The notes below the pieces were generated by a model. The model saw only the letters and a list, made by a program, of their open reading frames with translations, was not told the DNA's origin and did not search any database. The position numbers were made by a program, and so were the translations under genes. From positions 4,756,001 through 4,820,000 of the forward strand of contig NC_015914.1 of NCBI RefSeq assembly GCF_000222485.1: a stretch of DNA of 64,000 nucleotides. The letters are read 5' to 3'. Shown in pieces: positions 53,508 through 62,503 of this stretch. Position 1 is the first letter of the stretch, and each line of letters opens with the position of its first letter. Source of the DNA: Cyclobacterium marinum DSM 745 (GTDB taxonomy: Bacteria; Bacteroidota; Bacteroidia; Cytophagales; Cyclobacteriaceae).

Positions 53508-54458
53508 TTACCATTTCCTATCCACCCACTCTTTCTGGGCATTGGTAGTCAGGAAGGTCCAAGCTACAATTCTAGTGGATTTGTTTCCTGTGCCCATGGG
53601 GATTGTTTTGTGCATTTTTGCGCCTACTTTTGCTAGAGATTTATAGATTGAACTAAGGTTTGATTGTTTGGAAACTAGGCTTGAAAACCAAAAAACCTTG
53701 TCAGGGAAATTTTGGCTTTCCTTAATAATTTGTTGAATAAATTTTAATTCACCTCCCTCAAAAACAAGCTCTCTGGAAGTACCTGAAAAATTGAGTTGTG
53801 GGTTTTTAACCCTTTTTCCATTTAAGTTTTTTACTTTTCTTATGGTACCATTATGTGCTTCCGCTGCGGACGAATGAAAGGGTGGGTTACAAATTGTTAG
53901 GTCGAATTTATCTTCAGGTCTGATAATGCCCCTAAAAATAGCATTTGATTTTTTTTGAAATTGTAATGTTATTTTATTGGTTAAAATGGAATTGTTGTCG
54001 ATAATTTTTTGGGAGGAAGCGATTGATTTTGGGTCTATATCCGTTCCGGTAAATTGCCATTTATAACTTGTATTGCCAATGATGGGGTATATACAACTTG
54101 CACCAACCCCGATATCCAAACAGTTTATTTTTTTTCCTTTGGGAATTTCACCATTATTACTGTTTCCCAATAGATCAGCCATATAGTGCAAATAATCGGC
54201 TCTTCCCGGAATGGGAGGACATAAATTTCCATCAGGAAATTCCCAATAATTTAGATTGTAATGGTGAAACAGTATTGCTTTATTTAATAATTTGACGGCA
54301 GTTGGATTAGAAAAATTGATTGTGATGGCTCCGGTTTTACTGGTGTTCAAGTGGTTTTTCAAAGCAGGAACTTCCTTGGTCAATGCATGGATATCATACC
54401 TCTTTCTGTTCTTATTCCTTGGGTGCAGACGCAATTTATCTAGATTAGAAGAAGTCAT
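53508..54458 (-). CDS. rlmF: 23S rRNA (adenine(1618)-N6)-methyltransferase
   Basis: The 316-residue enzyme methylates A1618 of 23S rRNA using SAM. Family marks are LHPRNKNRKRYDIHALTKEV near the start, NYWEFPDGNLCPPIPGRADY, the SAM loop CLDIGVGASCIYPIIGN, and the catalytic DLTICNPPFHSSAAEAHNG with the NPPF motif. Length is normal. It is 3 bases after trmL, so the two RNA methyltransferases are co-transcribed. Confidence 0.93.
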   Translation of the reverse strand: MTSSNLDKLRLHPRNKNRKRYDIHALTKEVPALKNHLNTSKTGAITINFSNPTAVKLLNKAILFHHYNLNYWEFPDGNLCPPIPGRADYLHYMADLLGNSNNGEIPKGKKINCLDIGVGASCIYPIIGNTSYKWQFTGTDIDPKSIASSQKIIDNNSILTNKITLQFQKKSNAIFRGIIRPEDKFDLTICNPPFHSSAAEAHNGTIRKVKNLNGKRVKNPQLNFSGTSRELVFEGGELKFIQQIIKESQNFPDKVFWFSSLVSKQSNLSSIYKSLAKVGAKMHKTIPMGTGNKSTRIVAWTFLTTNAQKEWVDRKW

Positions 54459-54461
54459 GAA

Positions 54462-54920
54462 CTATCGGTTTTTCATAGCTCTTATTCCCTCATAAACCAC
54501 AATTGCTACCGCATTGGCTAAATTTAAACTTCGGATATGTGGGGAGAAAATTGGGATATTGTAAACCAAATCACTGTTTTGCTCTACTATGTTTGTGGGT
54601 AAACCAGTGGATTCTTTACCGAATACCAAAAACATATCTTCTTGATAGTCAATTGAACAATAGTCCTGTTTGCCATGGCTTGAGAAATAAACAAAATTCT
54701 TGCCTTCATTTTTATCATAGAATTCCGCAATGTTTTCATAAATAAAAAGAGGAACATGTTTCCAATAATCCAGTCCAGCTCTTTTAAGTCGTTTGTCGCT
54801 TAATTCAAAACCAAATGGCTTGATAAGGTGCAAGGCTGATCCGGATCCCAAACTCAATCGGCCAATATTTCCGGTATTTGTTGGTATTTCCGGTTCAACT
54901 AATACAATATTTAATCCCAT
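54462..54920 (-). CDS. trmL: tRNA (cytidine34/uridine34-2'-O)-methyltransferase
   Basis: The 152-residue SPOUT enzyme 2'-O-methylates the wobble base of some leucine tRNAs. Visible family segments are NIVLVEPEIPTNTGNIGRL at residues 4-22, HLIKPFGFELSDKRLKRAGL, the SAM knot DMFLVFGKESTGLPTNI and IPIFSPHIRSLNLANAVAIV. The length is at the short end normal for TrmL. It is the first gene of the operon with rlmF. Confidence 0.93.
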   Translation of the reverse strand: MGLNIVLVEPEIPTNTGNIGRLSLGSGSALHLIKPFGFELSDKRLKRAGLDYWKHVPLFIYENIAEFYDKNEGKNFVYFSSHGKQDYCSIDYQEDMFLVFGKESTGLPTNIVEQNSDLVYNIPIFSPHIRSLNLANAVAIVVYEGIRAMKNR

Positions 54921-55182
54921 TATTTTTTTATGTCTTTTTTCTAGCGATGTGGTGATCAGTAGTTACGCAAGAAAGGTGAATCCCTTTCAAATTCTTCTTG
55001 AATGTACTCGACTTGAATTTCCAATTACCCTTCTCTTCTTCGGATTGCTACTTTTCCCAATACAAATATGGTAATGGTGCCGCGAATCCGATGGTGAAAT
55101 CCGAGTTGAACTATTTTAAACTTTTAAAATTATAAAAAGCAAGTTACCTATGAAAATGTAAATAAGCCTTTAACACGCTTGG

Positions 55183-55401
55183 TTAATTTATCAATCCTTC
55201 CAGAATTTGCACGATTTCAATTACTTGGTTTATTTCTAATTGCATAGGGTTATTGCCCTTGTGATAAAGTTCAATACCATTTTTTGATTCATTGCATTCG
55301 ATGCTTAATTCTGAAGAATCTATTTTCCAATGGTAAACATTTTGATTTTCGACAAACAATTGTGCTACATAAGGTGTTTTGTGTAATTTTCGTCCTCCCA
55401 T
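55183..55401 (-). CDS. small protein 2 downstream of the Pth2-like gene, unknown
   Basis: The ATG at 55401 gives 72 residues beginning MGGRKLHKTPYVAQLFVENQ; a TTG at 55467 could add 22. The protein contains VYHWKIDSSELSIECNES and IELYHKGNNPMQLEINQV, and ends in a helix (VIEIVQILEGLIN). It overlaps the preceding small gene by 37 bases in another frame. Either two separate tiny genes overlap here, or a frame change joins them into one protein of about 130 residues. No known family is recognised. Confidence 0.5.
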   Translation of the reverse strand: MGGRKLHKTPYVAQLFVENQNVYHWKIDSSELSIECNESKNGIELYHKGNNPMQLEINQVIEIVQILEGLIN

Positions 55402-55571
55402 ATTTGCTGTGAAAGACTTGTTAACAATTGTATGAGATCTTGGGTGTCCGTAGAAGCCAAAAGACAATGATCTCCATTTTCATAGTCGAGTTTCAAACGT
55501 ATCTTGTATTCATTTTTATCAATAACAATGTTTCCTTTCTTAGGAAACAAATTGAAAAGTTGGTTTTCCAT
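55365..55571 (-). CDS. small protein 1 downstream of the Pth2-like gene, unknown
   Basis: The 68-residue protein (MENQLFNLFPKKGNIVIDKN, then YKIRLKLDYENGDHCLLAS) starts at the base right after the stop of the Pth2-like gene, so it is very likely translated with it. The C-terminal part (DLIQLLTSLSQQIWEDEN) looks helical, much like the end of small protein 2, so the two may be related halves. Function unknown. Confidence 0.55.
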   Translation of the reverse strand: MENQLFNLFPKKGNIVIDKNEYKIRLKLDYENGDHCLLASTDTQDLIQLLTSLSQQIWEDENYTKHLM

Positions 55572-55889
55572 TTATCCAAGCCCTTGAGGCGTCCACATCT
55601 TTAAAAACTTGAATTTTTTGGGGTATTCTTTTCTTGGACAAAATGCCAGGCAAACCTCTTGGTTATCTAAGGCTGACTCCGTTAACAAAACATGATCGAC
55701 CTCTTTTTTCAAGCGCTCAAATTCATCTTCATTAACTACGCAAACCACTTTATTAAATATTCCATTAATCCATTTGATCATCTGTTCATTTTCTTCAAAT
55801 TTTTTGTAGCAGGCCAAAGAAGCATGGGCAGTAATGACTGGGATTAATTTATCTGGAATGCTGTCTTTTACGACAATGTACATTTTCAT
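55572..55889 (-). CDS. Pth2-like (peptidyl-tRNA hydrolase II fold) protein
   Basis: The ATG at 55889 gives 105 residues (MKMYIVVKDSIPDKLIPVIT); a TTG at 55904 is a less likely start. The segments ITAHASLACYKKFEEN, VVCVVNEDEFERLKKEVDHV, LTESALDNQEVCLAFCPR and FKFLKMW match bacterial relatives of the archaeal/eukaryotic PTH2 fold. It may hydrolyse a tRNA-linked or similar ester, but the exact activity is not established in bacteria. It is the first gene of a three-gene cluster with the two small proteins. Confidence 0.8.
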   Translation of the reverse strand: MKMYIVVKDSIPDKLIPVITAHASLACYKKFEENEQMIKWINGIFNKVVCVVNEDEFERLKKEVDHVLLTESALDNQEVCLAFCPRKEYPKKFKFLKMWTPQGLG

Positions 55890-56163
55890 AAATGGGAATG
55901 TCAAGTGGGGTCAAAAGCCCGCCTTATGGGCAATGGCTTATGAATTAGATGAGGTCTTGAGAAATATTTAATAAATTAATTTCAATTTAAGTAAAATAGT
56001 TCGATTGAGACCGAATCAACTCCAATTCATAAATTTAAAAAAGTATTGTTTTTTAGCTAACTCGGGCTGAATTTCAGCTTCCAATTGCAGGATTAATGTC
56101 CCTGATTGTTGAAAATGAACTAAGCGTGTATTCTATTTGCTAAAATTGTGAATTGGCAATTAG

Positions 56164-56610
56164 CTATTTTCCCTTTAACTGCTCAATGGCATAATACAAT
56201 CGATTTTGCGCTCCTTCCTGGGATCCAAAAATGGTGCGGGACAATTTTCCCCCTTTGGTGATTAATATCCATTGAGGGGTGCCGGATGAATCAAATTGAT
56301 CATAAACCATTCTTCCATTGTCTAAAAAAATAGGAAATGGAAGCTCATTAATTGTAAAAATGCTTTTAATATCGCTTTCTGTCACTTGGCCTGCATTGAA
56401 GCTCGTATGAATGCCTATAACCTGAACCTCTTTATTTTCTTTTTGTAATTCATAGGCCAAAGGAATAGCTCTACCTGTACAGCCCAAACATTGGTTGTTA
56501 TAGATAATGACCAAAAGTGATTTGCCCTGGTATTTTTTAATCAGATCAACTGAATTGTTGTTGAAATCGCGAACAAGAATTGATTCAACTGAGTCATTTT
56601 CTTTTAACAT
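56164..56610 (-). CDS. thioredoxin-fold (TlpA/redoxin-like) protein
   Basis: I use the ATG at 56610 (148 residues) because a longer frame starting at 56748 would run 131 bases into the upstream gene and its hydrophobic start is then an overlap artefact. The domain has IYNNQCLGCTGRAIPLAYEL with the redox pair CLGC, VIGIHTSFNAGQ, and cis-Pro region SSGTPQWILI. This is a thiol-redox or peroxide-linked protein in the cytoplasm, or secreted if a longer start were used. It lies 7 bases after the unknown gene at 56618. Confidence 0.78.
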   Translation of the reverse strand: MLKENDSVESILVRDFNNNSVDLIKKYQGKSLLVIIYNNQCLGCTGRAIPLAYELQKENKEVQVIGIHTSFNAGQVTESDIKSIFTINELPFPIFLDNGRMVYDQFDSSGTPQWILITKGGKLSRTIFGSQEGAQNRLYYAIEQLKGK

Positions 56611-56617
56611 GGTATTT

Positions 56618-57205
56618 TTAAGTTTCGTATCTTTTGATGTAAGCGGCGGTTTTTTCCGGCAATTCATGGGCATTGTATTCGAAATTGTTTGTCCAGTCAA
56701 ACCTAAAAACATTAAAACCATCAAAACACTCCGTAGGAAGTATATCAAATGCCTTTAAAACTATCAAAAACCGATCAATTCCTCCAAAAGGGTAATTCAA
56801 TGTTGAAAACTCAATTATACCCTTCTGCTCCTCATTGTATTCCAGATTTGTGAAATCCACTTCAAGGCCAAACTCCAAATAGTTAAATATGGAAAGCTTC
56901 TTCTCAATACCTAGCTCTTCTAATCTTTCATTGTCTATTTTCAAATACTCCAATAATATCCCATTTGCGTATTCAGGGATCAGCCTTTGGTATCTTCTTG
57001 CTGCCGGATCTTCAAAGACAAATTCACATAATTTGTCTACTGCTTCATCAACTTCAGCTTGAGTTAACTTTTCCCATTCAATTGGCTCAGGTTCTTCTTC
57101 TTCAAAACTAAAACCGGGTTGGCGAACCATTTCCATGTGCTTGTAAAGCAAGATAAAATCTTCAAACTTAGCAGAGGACAAACGATTGAATTTGATATAT
57201 AACAT
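56618..57205 (-). CDS. protein of unknown function, acidic, 195 residues
   Basis: I do not recognise a family. The protein starts MLYIKFNRLSSAKFEDFILL with no signal or membrane helix. It is acidic (FEEEEPEPIEWEKLTQAEV) and then has a hydrophobic core suggesting a compact fold: LSIFNYLEFGLEVDFTNLEY and GIDRFLIVLKAFDILPTECF. It lies 9 bases after the sialidase-like gene and 7 before the redoxin-like gene, so it belongs to one operon with them. Cytoplasmic location is inferred. Confidence 0.65.
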   Translation of the reverse strand: MLYIKFNRLSSAKFEDFILLYKHMEMVRQPGFSFEEEEPEPIEWEKLTQAEVDEAVDKLCEFVFEDPAARRYQRLIPEYANGILLEYLKIDNERLEELGIEKKLSIFNYLEFGLEVDFTNLEYNEEQKGIIEFSTLNYPFGGIDRFLIVLKAFDILPTECFDGFNVFRFDWTNNFEYNAHELPEKTAAYIKRYET

Positions 57206-57214
57206 AAATAAATA

Positions 57215-58390
57215 TTAGGGTTGAGTAAGTTGATCAATAGGGATAATGGCCATCTCTGCACTGTTGTTGTTCCACAGTTCTCGACCTTCGCCTTCCGGCC
57301 GACCCACTTTTCCACCATTGTTGGAATAACCAATGTAAAGTTTACCTTCGTGTTCTACCGCATGAGGATAGGCCAATGCGGCATTGGGGTGGGATTCACC
57401 TATACCTTCAGGAAAATCTGCGTGTCGTATCACAAAGATCTTTGAAAAGAGTAATTCACCCGGTTGACTAAGTGCAATGGTTAAGGTTTTTCTTGATTTT
57501 TTGACACCTTCATAAGTTGCTCCTATTAAATAGTACTCACCGGAGCTCAAGCGTCCGGAGTAGGGCTTTGAAGTGGACATGGGTAAATTACTTGGGCTAA
57601 CTTTAGACCAAGTTTGTCCATAATCAGCACTTTTTGAGGCCAAAGCAATGGCTTCTTCACCCCATCGGGCAATGTTAATGATATTGGGTCCATCAATTAA
57701 TATTGAACTCTCCCCCCAGACATTTTTTGTTTCGATAGGTATCACCACCACATTCCAATCTGTAAAATCATCTCCACTACTAATGGCTACGGCAGGAGGG
57801 TTGTTACCACTTCCAATCTCATTAACTTGAAAGCCAGAGATTATCCAATTGCCATTGTCCATTTTTTCGGGAGTTGTTAGAGGCCAAAAATTATCCTTTG
57901 CCACGATGCCCTTATCCACCCAAGTGTCTGTATTTTCATCAAGAAGATAAGCCCGCATGCGAAGGTTTTCCATAATGCCATCGTATTCTCCATGAAAAGC
58001 CCATAACTGCCCTTTATAGGATAAGAATTCACCATGGCTTACCGCAACCTTTCCACCTCCTCCAATATTTTTAAGTGGTCCCCAGGTTTTGCCCCCATCT
58101 TCGCTGACACGGTAATTGGCTTCCTCTGTTACAGTGTTTTCACCGTTTTTATTGTGGCCGAATGATGCGTAGAGTTTGTATTTGTGCCAGATTAATGCCA
58201 CCCCATGTAAAAATCGATAACCGTCTTTATCAAATTCAAAAGGTTTGATGACAGAAAATTTTATATCATCAATGGTGGGGATTGCACTTAATTCAGGTAG
58301 CTTTTCACTTGGCTTCCACAATGGGAAATTTTCCTGAGCCATAATAGGGATGGTTACTAAAATTGCCATCAAAAGAACTGTAACTCTCAT
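57215..58390 (-). CDS. secreted sialidase-superfamily (BNR/Asp-box) protein
   Basis: The 391-residue protein has a signal peptide (MRVTVLLMAILVTIPIMAQ). Two Asp boxes are visible: SEDGGKTWGPL (about 96-106) and SADYGQTWSKV (about 270-280), marks of a six-bladed sialidase propeller. LHGVALIWHKYKLYASFGHN and ESHPNAALAYPHAVEHEGKL are further conserved-looking parts. It may be an exo-alpha-sialidase or a related glycan enzyme; the catalytic Arg triad is not clear. It follows the large T9SS protein gene by 129 bases on the same strand. Confidence 0.82.
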   Translation of the reverse strand: MRVTVLLMAILVTIPIMAQENFPLWKPSEKLPELSAIPTIDDIKFSVIKPFEFDKDGYRFLHGVALIWHKYKLYASFGHNKNGENTVTEEANYRVSEDGGKTWGPLKNIGGGGKVAVSHGEFLSYKGQLWAFHGEYDGIMENLRMRAYLLDENTDTWVDKGIVAKDNFWPLTTPEKMDNGNWIISGFQVNEIGSGNNPPAVAISSGDDFTDWNVVVIPIETKNVWGESSILIDGPNIINIARWGEEAIALASKSADYGQTWSKVSPSNLPMSTSKPYSGRLSSGEYYLIGATYEGVKKSRKTLTIALSQPGELLFSKIFVIRHADFPEGIGESHPNAALAYPHAVEHEGKLYIGYSNNGGKVGRPEGEGRELWNNNSAEMAIIPIDQLTQP

Positions 58391-58519
58391 TTTGTTTTTA
58401 TTTTGGTTTATTGGCGAATGTTTTGAAGGTTATAAAGATAAACATACCGTCTAATTTCCATTGATTTCGAATTTTCGGGAATTTAAACGGGTCCCTCCGT
58501 CCGAAAAAGGATCGATTAC

Positions 58520-61500
58520 TTAGGGGCTGATAATTAATTTTTGCCTGAATAAAAGGTTACGCTCATCGATGACATTAATAAAATAGATACCCATCGATAA
58601 ATTTTCTAAAGGGATGCTTAGTTTATTGTTATTGGTTGGTTTGTCCCAATCAAACTTGTTGACCAGATGACCATTGCTATTGTAAATCACAACTGTTCCT
58701 TTTTCCATCCCAGCGCCAATTTCTAAATTTGCTTCCCCCTTTGTCGGATTTGGAAATATCCGATAGTTGATTTTTTCGTTTGGACTTTCTTTATCAGAAA
58801 TATTGTAATAGTAGGCCTGTAGATTTTTCAGTTCAACGACCAATTCACTATTTTTGGCTCCGTTGCCTATTATGGCAATTCCCGAAATACTAGCATTGTT
58901 AAGCTTGGAAATCATCTCGAGGGTTAAATGCCCATCTGTTACAGCAATATTATCAAAAGACAATATTGTAGGTGAGTTATTGTTTTCTACAAAAAGATCA
59001 AAATCACTTGTCAAAACTTCATCCTCAATTGAAATATCAAAAACCCTGCTTGCTGCTTTTTCCGGAACTCCATTTTGACCAAACCATAACTCATTGTGAA
59101 AAGTAAATAAGGTATAATTGCCACTTGGAACAGGAATTGAATAAACCAGATGCTTTCCGTTTCTTTCGGTTTGGAAAAGCTGTTCAACATCTAAATCTAT
59201 ATTTTCGAACCGAGAGGATTCATCGTTAAAAAAGATGGCTTTTTCTGATTCAGCAACAAAGGTTTTGCCAATCAGGGTTGCCTCCCTTTGGCCACCGGTG
59301 TTTAAAAAAAAGGTAAATTCACCATCCGGACTATCAATCCTATTTTCTGAAATGATAGCAAGCCCGGATATGGTAGCATTATTGGCGCTGGAAATAAGCT
59401 TAAGGTCAAGCAGTCCATCAGTGATTTGTACCGACTCAAAAGTAAGCGTTTCCTCCCAATTGTTACTTTGAACAAAAAGATCTAAATCTTCTTTCACCAA
59501 TTCCTCCTCTATATAAATATCAAAAACCCTGTTTCCTTTTTGGGCGGTTGCCCCACCTTTACCAAAGTACAATTCGTTATGGTAAGTTTTAATCGTATAA
59601 GCCCCATTTTCTACGGGTATTTGAAAGGTCAATTCATTTGCAAACCTTTCGGACTGAAAAAGCTGTTCATTGCTGGCATTGGTATTTTTATAAGTACTGC
59701 TTGAACTGGTGATGTAGGCACTTTTGATTGGTTCAAAGGTTTGACCATCGTATTCAATGGAAGCTTCCTCTCCTGTATGGTAATACAACTCATCCTGGCT
59801 TTCATTGGGATTATTAGTATCAGAGGTGCGGAAAAGAGCCAAGGCACCATAAGGAGGTAAGATGACTTTACCGGAATACTGCTCTAATTTAGCATTTACA
59901 TATACCCCTGATAAATTAATTGTTTTGTTAGTATTGCTTGGGTTGTATTTAAATAACATCAAATCATCCGGAGAGATTAGGGTAGCTTCCACTTCTACAA
60001 ACTCCAAATCATCAAGCCAATAGGTTATGCTTTCTTCAGCATTGAAATGAACCATTAGGGATACCTCTTCTACATCTTGATAAGGGGTGAAAATTGCTTC
60101 ATAAGAACTTACTTGTTCATTGATCCTAAATGTTTTAATAGGGGAGAGCCTTTCCCAAGGACTGTCAGAAAACCTTAAATTAAATTCAAGATGAGTAGGT
60201 TTGGTTGCATAACTTTTAAAAGACAATACATAGGTTTTATCTTGCTTTAAGGTACCAAGGTTTATCTTAATAGAACTTTGAGTGGAGCTGGACACTTTTA
60301 ATGCCCCTCCTGATAATTTGCTTTCAGCATCCCAGGTTTCTAGACAATTGCTACAGGATAATTCATTGATGTTCTCATCAAAAGTGGAATTTGCATATAT
60401 GCTCTCACCAATAACCTTATGAATCGAATAGGTGGAAATATCAACAGTATTGCTTGTAGAATTTTGATCCTTATTATACTTTGATTTCCATTCATTTAAG
60501 TCGTGTAGCAGTCTCTTCTTCTCACCGTTTTTTTGGTATTGATTGAGTATACTGAATTCATCTCCCATTGGTCTGAAAAAGTAATTCTTATCAAAGCTTG
60601 CCATTTGAGAAATGTCATCTTTGTATGTGTTGATGAAATATGAATTCTGGTCAATATGTTTGGTGAAAAATTGGTTGTTTACAATGCGGTTATTTCTTGT
60701 ATCATTTCCAGTGGTGCTATTTCCTATGCTAAGGGCATTTCCATTGTTAAAAAAAAGATTATTATCTACAGTTATGCTGTTACCGTTTGCTATTTTAAGG
60801 CCACTGTTGCTGGTATTTGCCACCGTATTGCCGATTATTTCAATATTGTTTGAATTGTCATCTAAAAATATTCCCTCTACCAATAGATTAGAACCCACCT
60901 CTCTTTTCGGTGAGCCTGCAGGATTGCCTATTCCGTTAATTACAATATTGCCTTCTATTTTCCTACCAAAATACTTTTGATAACTTGTACCCCCAAACGT
61001 GTAAATCCCACCACCGTCGCTTTTAATCAAGCAAAAATTATCTACATAATTATTCCTGATCTCAATATAGTTTCCACTAAATTGAATGCCATTAAAGCCT
61101 GTATTTATAACTGAATTGTTATGAACTAAAATGTTTTCACCTCCGACGAAAATTCCAATCCCTGCTGCATCATCATTTTGAGTCCTTCCTGCCATTGTAG
61201 CCGTATGGCTGATGGTATTGTTTTGAACAATCGCCTCATCATTGCCATACCTTAAGTTTAGGCCATTATTATAGACATTGCTAATATTATTGTTTTCAAT
61301 AAGTAGGCGGATTACACTTAAAGCATGTATTCCATCCTCACCCGCATAATCAATTTCAACATTGTTTATTTTAATGTCATTCCCACCCTCCAATTGAATA
61401 ATATTTTTATTTGCACCTTTAAAATGGATGCTTTCAATGTTAATGTATTGGTCTCGGTAGTCTTTCGTAAGTAAATTGTCTAGTGTGCTGACTTCAATTT

Positions 61501-62281
61501 TTAGATTTTTTGGGGACTGATCAGCTAGGTAGACAGAAATTTTCTTTGAAGAAGGATTGAAATACCATTCTCCAAATGAATCCAGCGTGCCTAGGTGATT
61601 GGAAATAAAAAAGCCGTAACCCTCTTCTGCTTTGTATTGACTAATATTGGCATCGTACCTTACCTGTCCACCGGAATGACTTAACACGGTATAATTATTT
61701 ATAACCCAATCTTTTGTACGTATCACTACATTGCCACCTTCCCAGTTTGGGGAACTGCCTAAAAGGGCGCTTTTGATTACATTGGTTTCCACCTTCTCAA
61801 TGTTAAGATACCCGGAATTTGCAGCGTCAATATTAGGGTATCGTCCCATTTCATGCCGTTGACCATTGATAAGTAGGACTTGTACCTCGTCCGAATCGAC
61901 TACATCTAAACTTTCATAAAGCCCATTTCCTAGGGATTTCCACTTTTCAATGGTTTGAAAGGAAGTTAGGATAGGTTTTACTCCTGATCCATATTCACCG
62001 ATCTTTAATGGAGAAGAAGCTGTTCCTGAAGCACTGAGGTGAAGGCTGCCATAAAAGGTTTCTCCTCTTTTAAAAAGTAGGGCATCTCCAGGTTTAAGTG
62101 AATTAAATATAAAATTGACTTTTGCTATAGATTTCCAAGGAGTGGCGGGGTTTTGGGCCTCTTCTAGTGATCTACTGTCGTCGCCAGTTTCACTAGATAT
62201 ATAATAATTGGCTGCCAACGCAACGCTTATTGGAAATGCATTAAGTACTAAAATGAATACAACTAAAAAATGAGCTTTCAT
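58520..62281 (-). CDS. T9SS-secreted beta-helix protein with CBM-like and malectin-like modules
   Basis: The 1253-residue protein has a signal peptide (AFPISVALAA), a region with the look of a pectate-lyase-like fold and a right-handed beta-helix at about 275-560 (repeated IEIIGNTVANTSNSGLKIAN-type coils rich in Asn). A carbohydrate-binding-like module lies at about 625-765 and two similar malectin-like modules at about 830-980 and 990-1140, both with FDIxIE, LDLFV and ISGxAII. A T9SS type A sorting domain ends it (RIFPNPTKGEANL to KLIISP, about 1172-1253). It probably binds and cuts a surface or algal polysaccharide outside the cell. The exact lyase family is not recognised. Confidence 0.85.
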   Translation of the reverse strand: MKAHFLVVFILVLNAFPISVALAANYYISSETGDDSRSLEEAQNPATPWKSIAKVNFIFNSLKPGDALLFKRGETFYGSLHLSASGTASSPLKIGEYGSGVKPILTSFQTIEKWKSLGNGLYESLDVVDSDEVQVLLINGQRHEMGRYPNIDAANSGYLNIEKVETNVIKSALLGSSPNWEGGNVVIRTKDWVINNYTVLSHSGGQVRYDANISQYKAEEGYGFFISNHLGTLDSFGEWYFNPSSKKISVYLADQSPKNLKIEVSTLDNLLTKDYRDQYINIESIHFKGANKNIIQLEGGNDIKINNVEIDYAGEDGIHALSVIRLLIENNNISNVYNNGLNLRYGNDEAIVQNNTISHTATMAGRTQNDDAAGIGIFVGGENILVHNNSVINTGFNGIQFSGNYIEIRNNYVDNFCLIKSDGGGIYTFGGTSYQKYFGRKIEGNIVINGIGNPAGSPKREVGSNLLVEGIFLDDNSNNIEIIGNTVANTSNSGLKIANGNSITVDNNLFFNNGNALSIGNSTTGNDTRNNRIVNNQFFTKHIDQNSYFINTYKDDISQMASFDKNYFFRPMGDEFSILNQYQKNGEKKRLLHDLNEWKSKYNKDQNSTSNTVDISTYSIHKVIGESIYANSTFDENINELSCSNCLETWDAESKLSGGALKVSSSTQSSIKINLGTLKQDKTYVLSFKSYATKPTHLEFNLRFSDSPWERLSPIKTFRINEQVSSYEAIFTPYQDVEEVSLMVHFNAEESITYWLDDLEFVEVEATLISPDDLMLFKYNPSNTNKTINLSGVYVNAKLEQYSGKVILPPYGALALFRTSDTNNPNESQDELYYHTGEEASIEYDGQTFEPIKSAYITSSSSTYKNTNASNEQLFQSERFANELTFQIPVENGAYTIKTYHNELYFGKGGATAQKGNRVFDIYIEEELVKEDLDLFVQSNNWEETLTFESVQITDGLLDLKLISSANNATISGLAIISENRIDSPDGEFTFFLNTGGQREATLIGKTFVAESEKAIFFNDESSRFENIDLDVEQLFQTERNGKHLVYSIPVPSGNYTLFTFHNELWFGQNGVPEKAASRVFDISIEDEVLTSDFDLFVENNNSPTILSFDNIAVTDGHLTLEMISKLNNASISGIAIIGNGAKNSELVVELKNLQAYYYNISDKESPNEKINYRIFPNPTKGEANLEIGAGMEKGTVVIYNSNGHLVNKFDWDKPTNNNKLSIPLENLSMGIYFINVIDERNLLFRQKLIISP

Positions 62282-62437
62282 GCAATTCGAAATTAAAAAT
62301 TAAATCTTTAAAGACTGTTTGTTTAACAAAAGACCTTACAAGGTGGTTTTGTACTCTAAAAAGTTATTTAATAAATTATCCTTTTATATATTTAGGATTA
62401 ATAAAATTAAATATCGATAGTCGTTTTTCGTTATTGG

Positions 62438-62445
62438 CAAATATA
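62438..62445 (-). promoter_or_regulatory. possible -7 element for the T9SS beta-helix gene
   Basis: The minus-strand sequence TATATTTG matches TAnnTTTG, about 157 bases before the start codon. The -33 element is weak. Confidence 0.3.
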
Positions 62446-62503
62446 TAAAAAATTTTATCATTAATAGGTACTAATATTTTAATAAATCGCAGGTTTTTGA
62501 AGT

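Noticed and set aside
56611..56748. Signal peptide for the redoxin-like protein
   Set aside because: The hydrophobic stretch comes from reading the end of the upstream gene in another frame.
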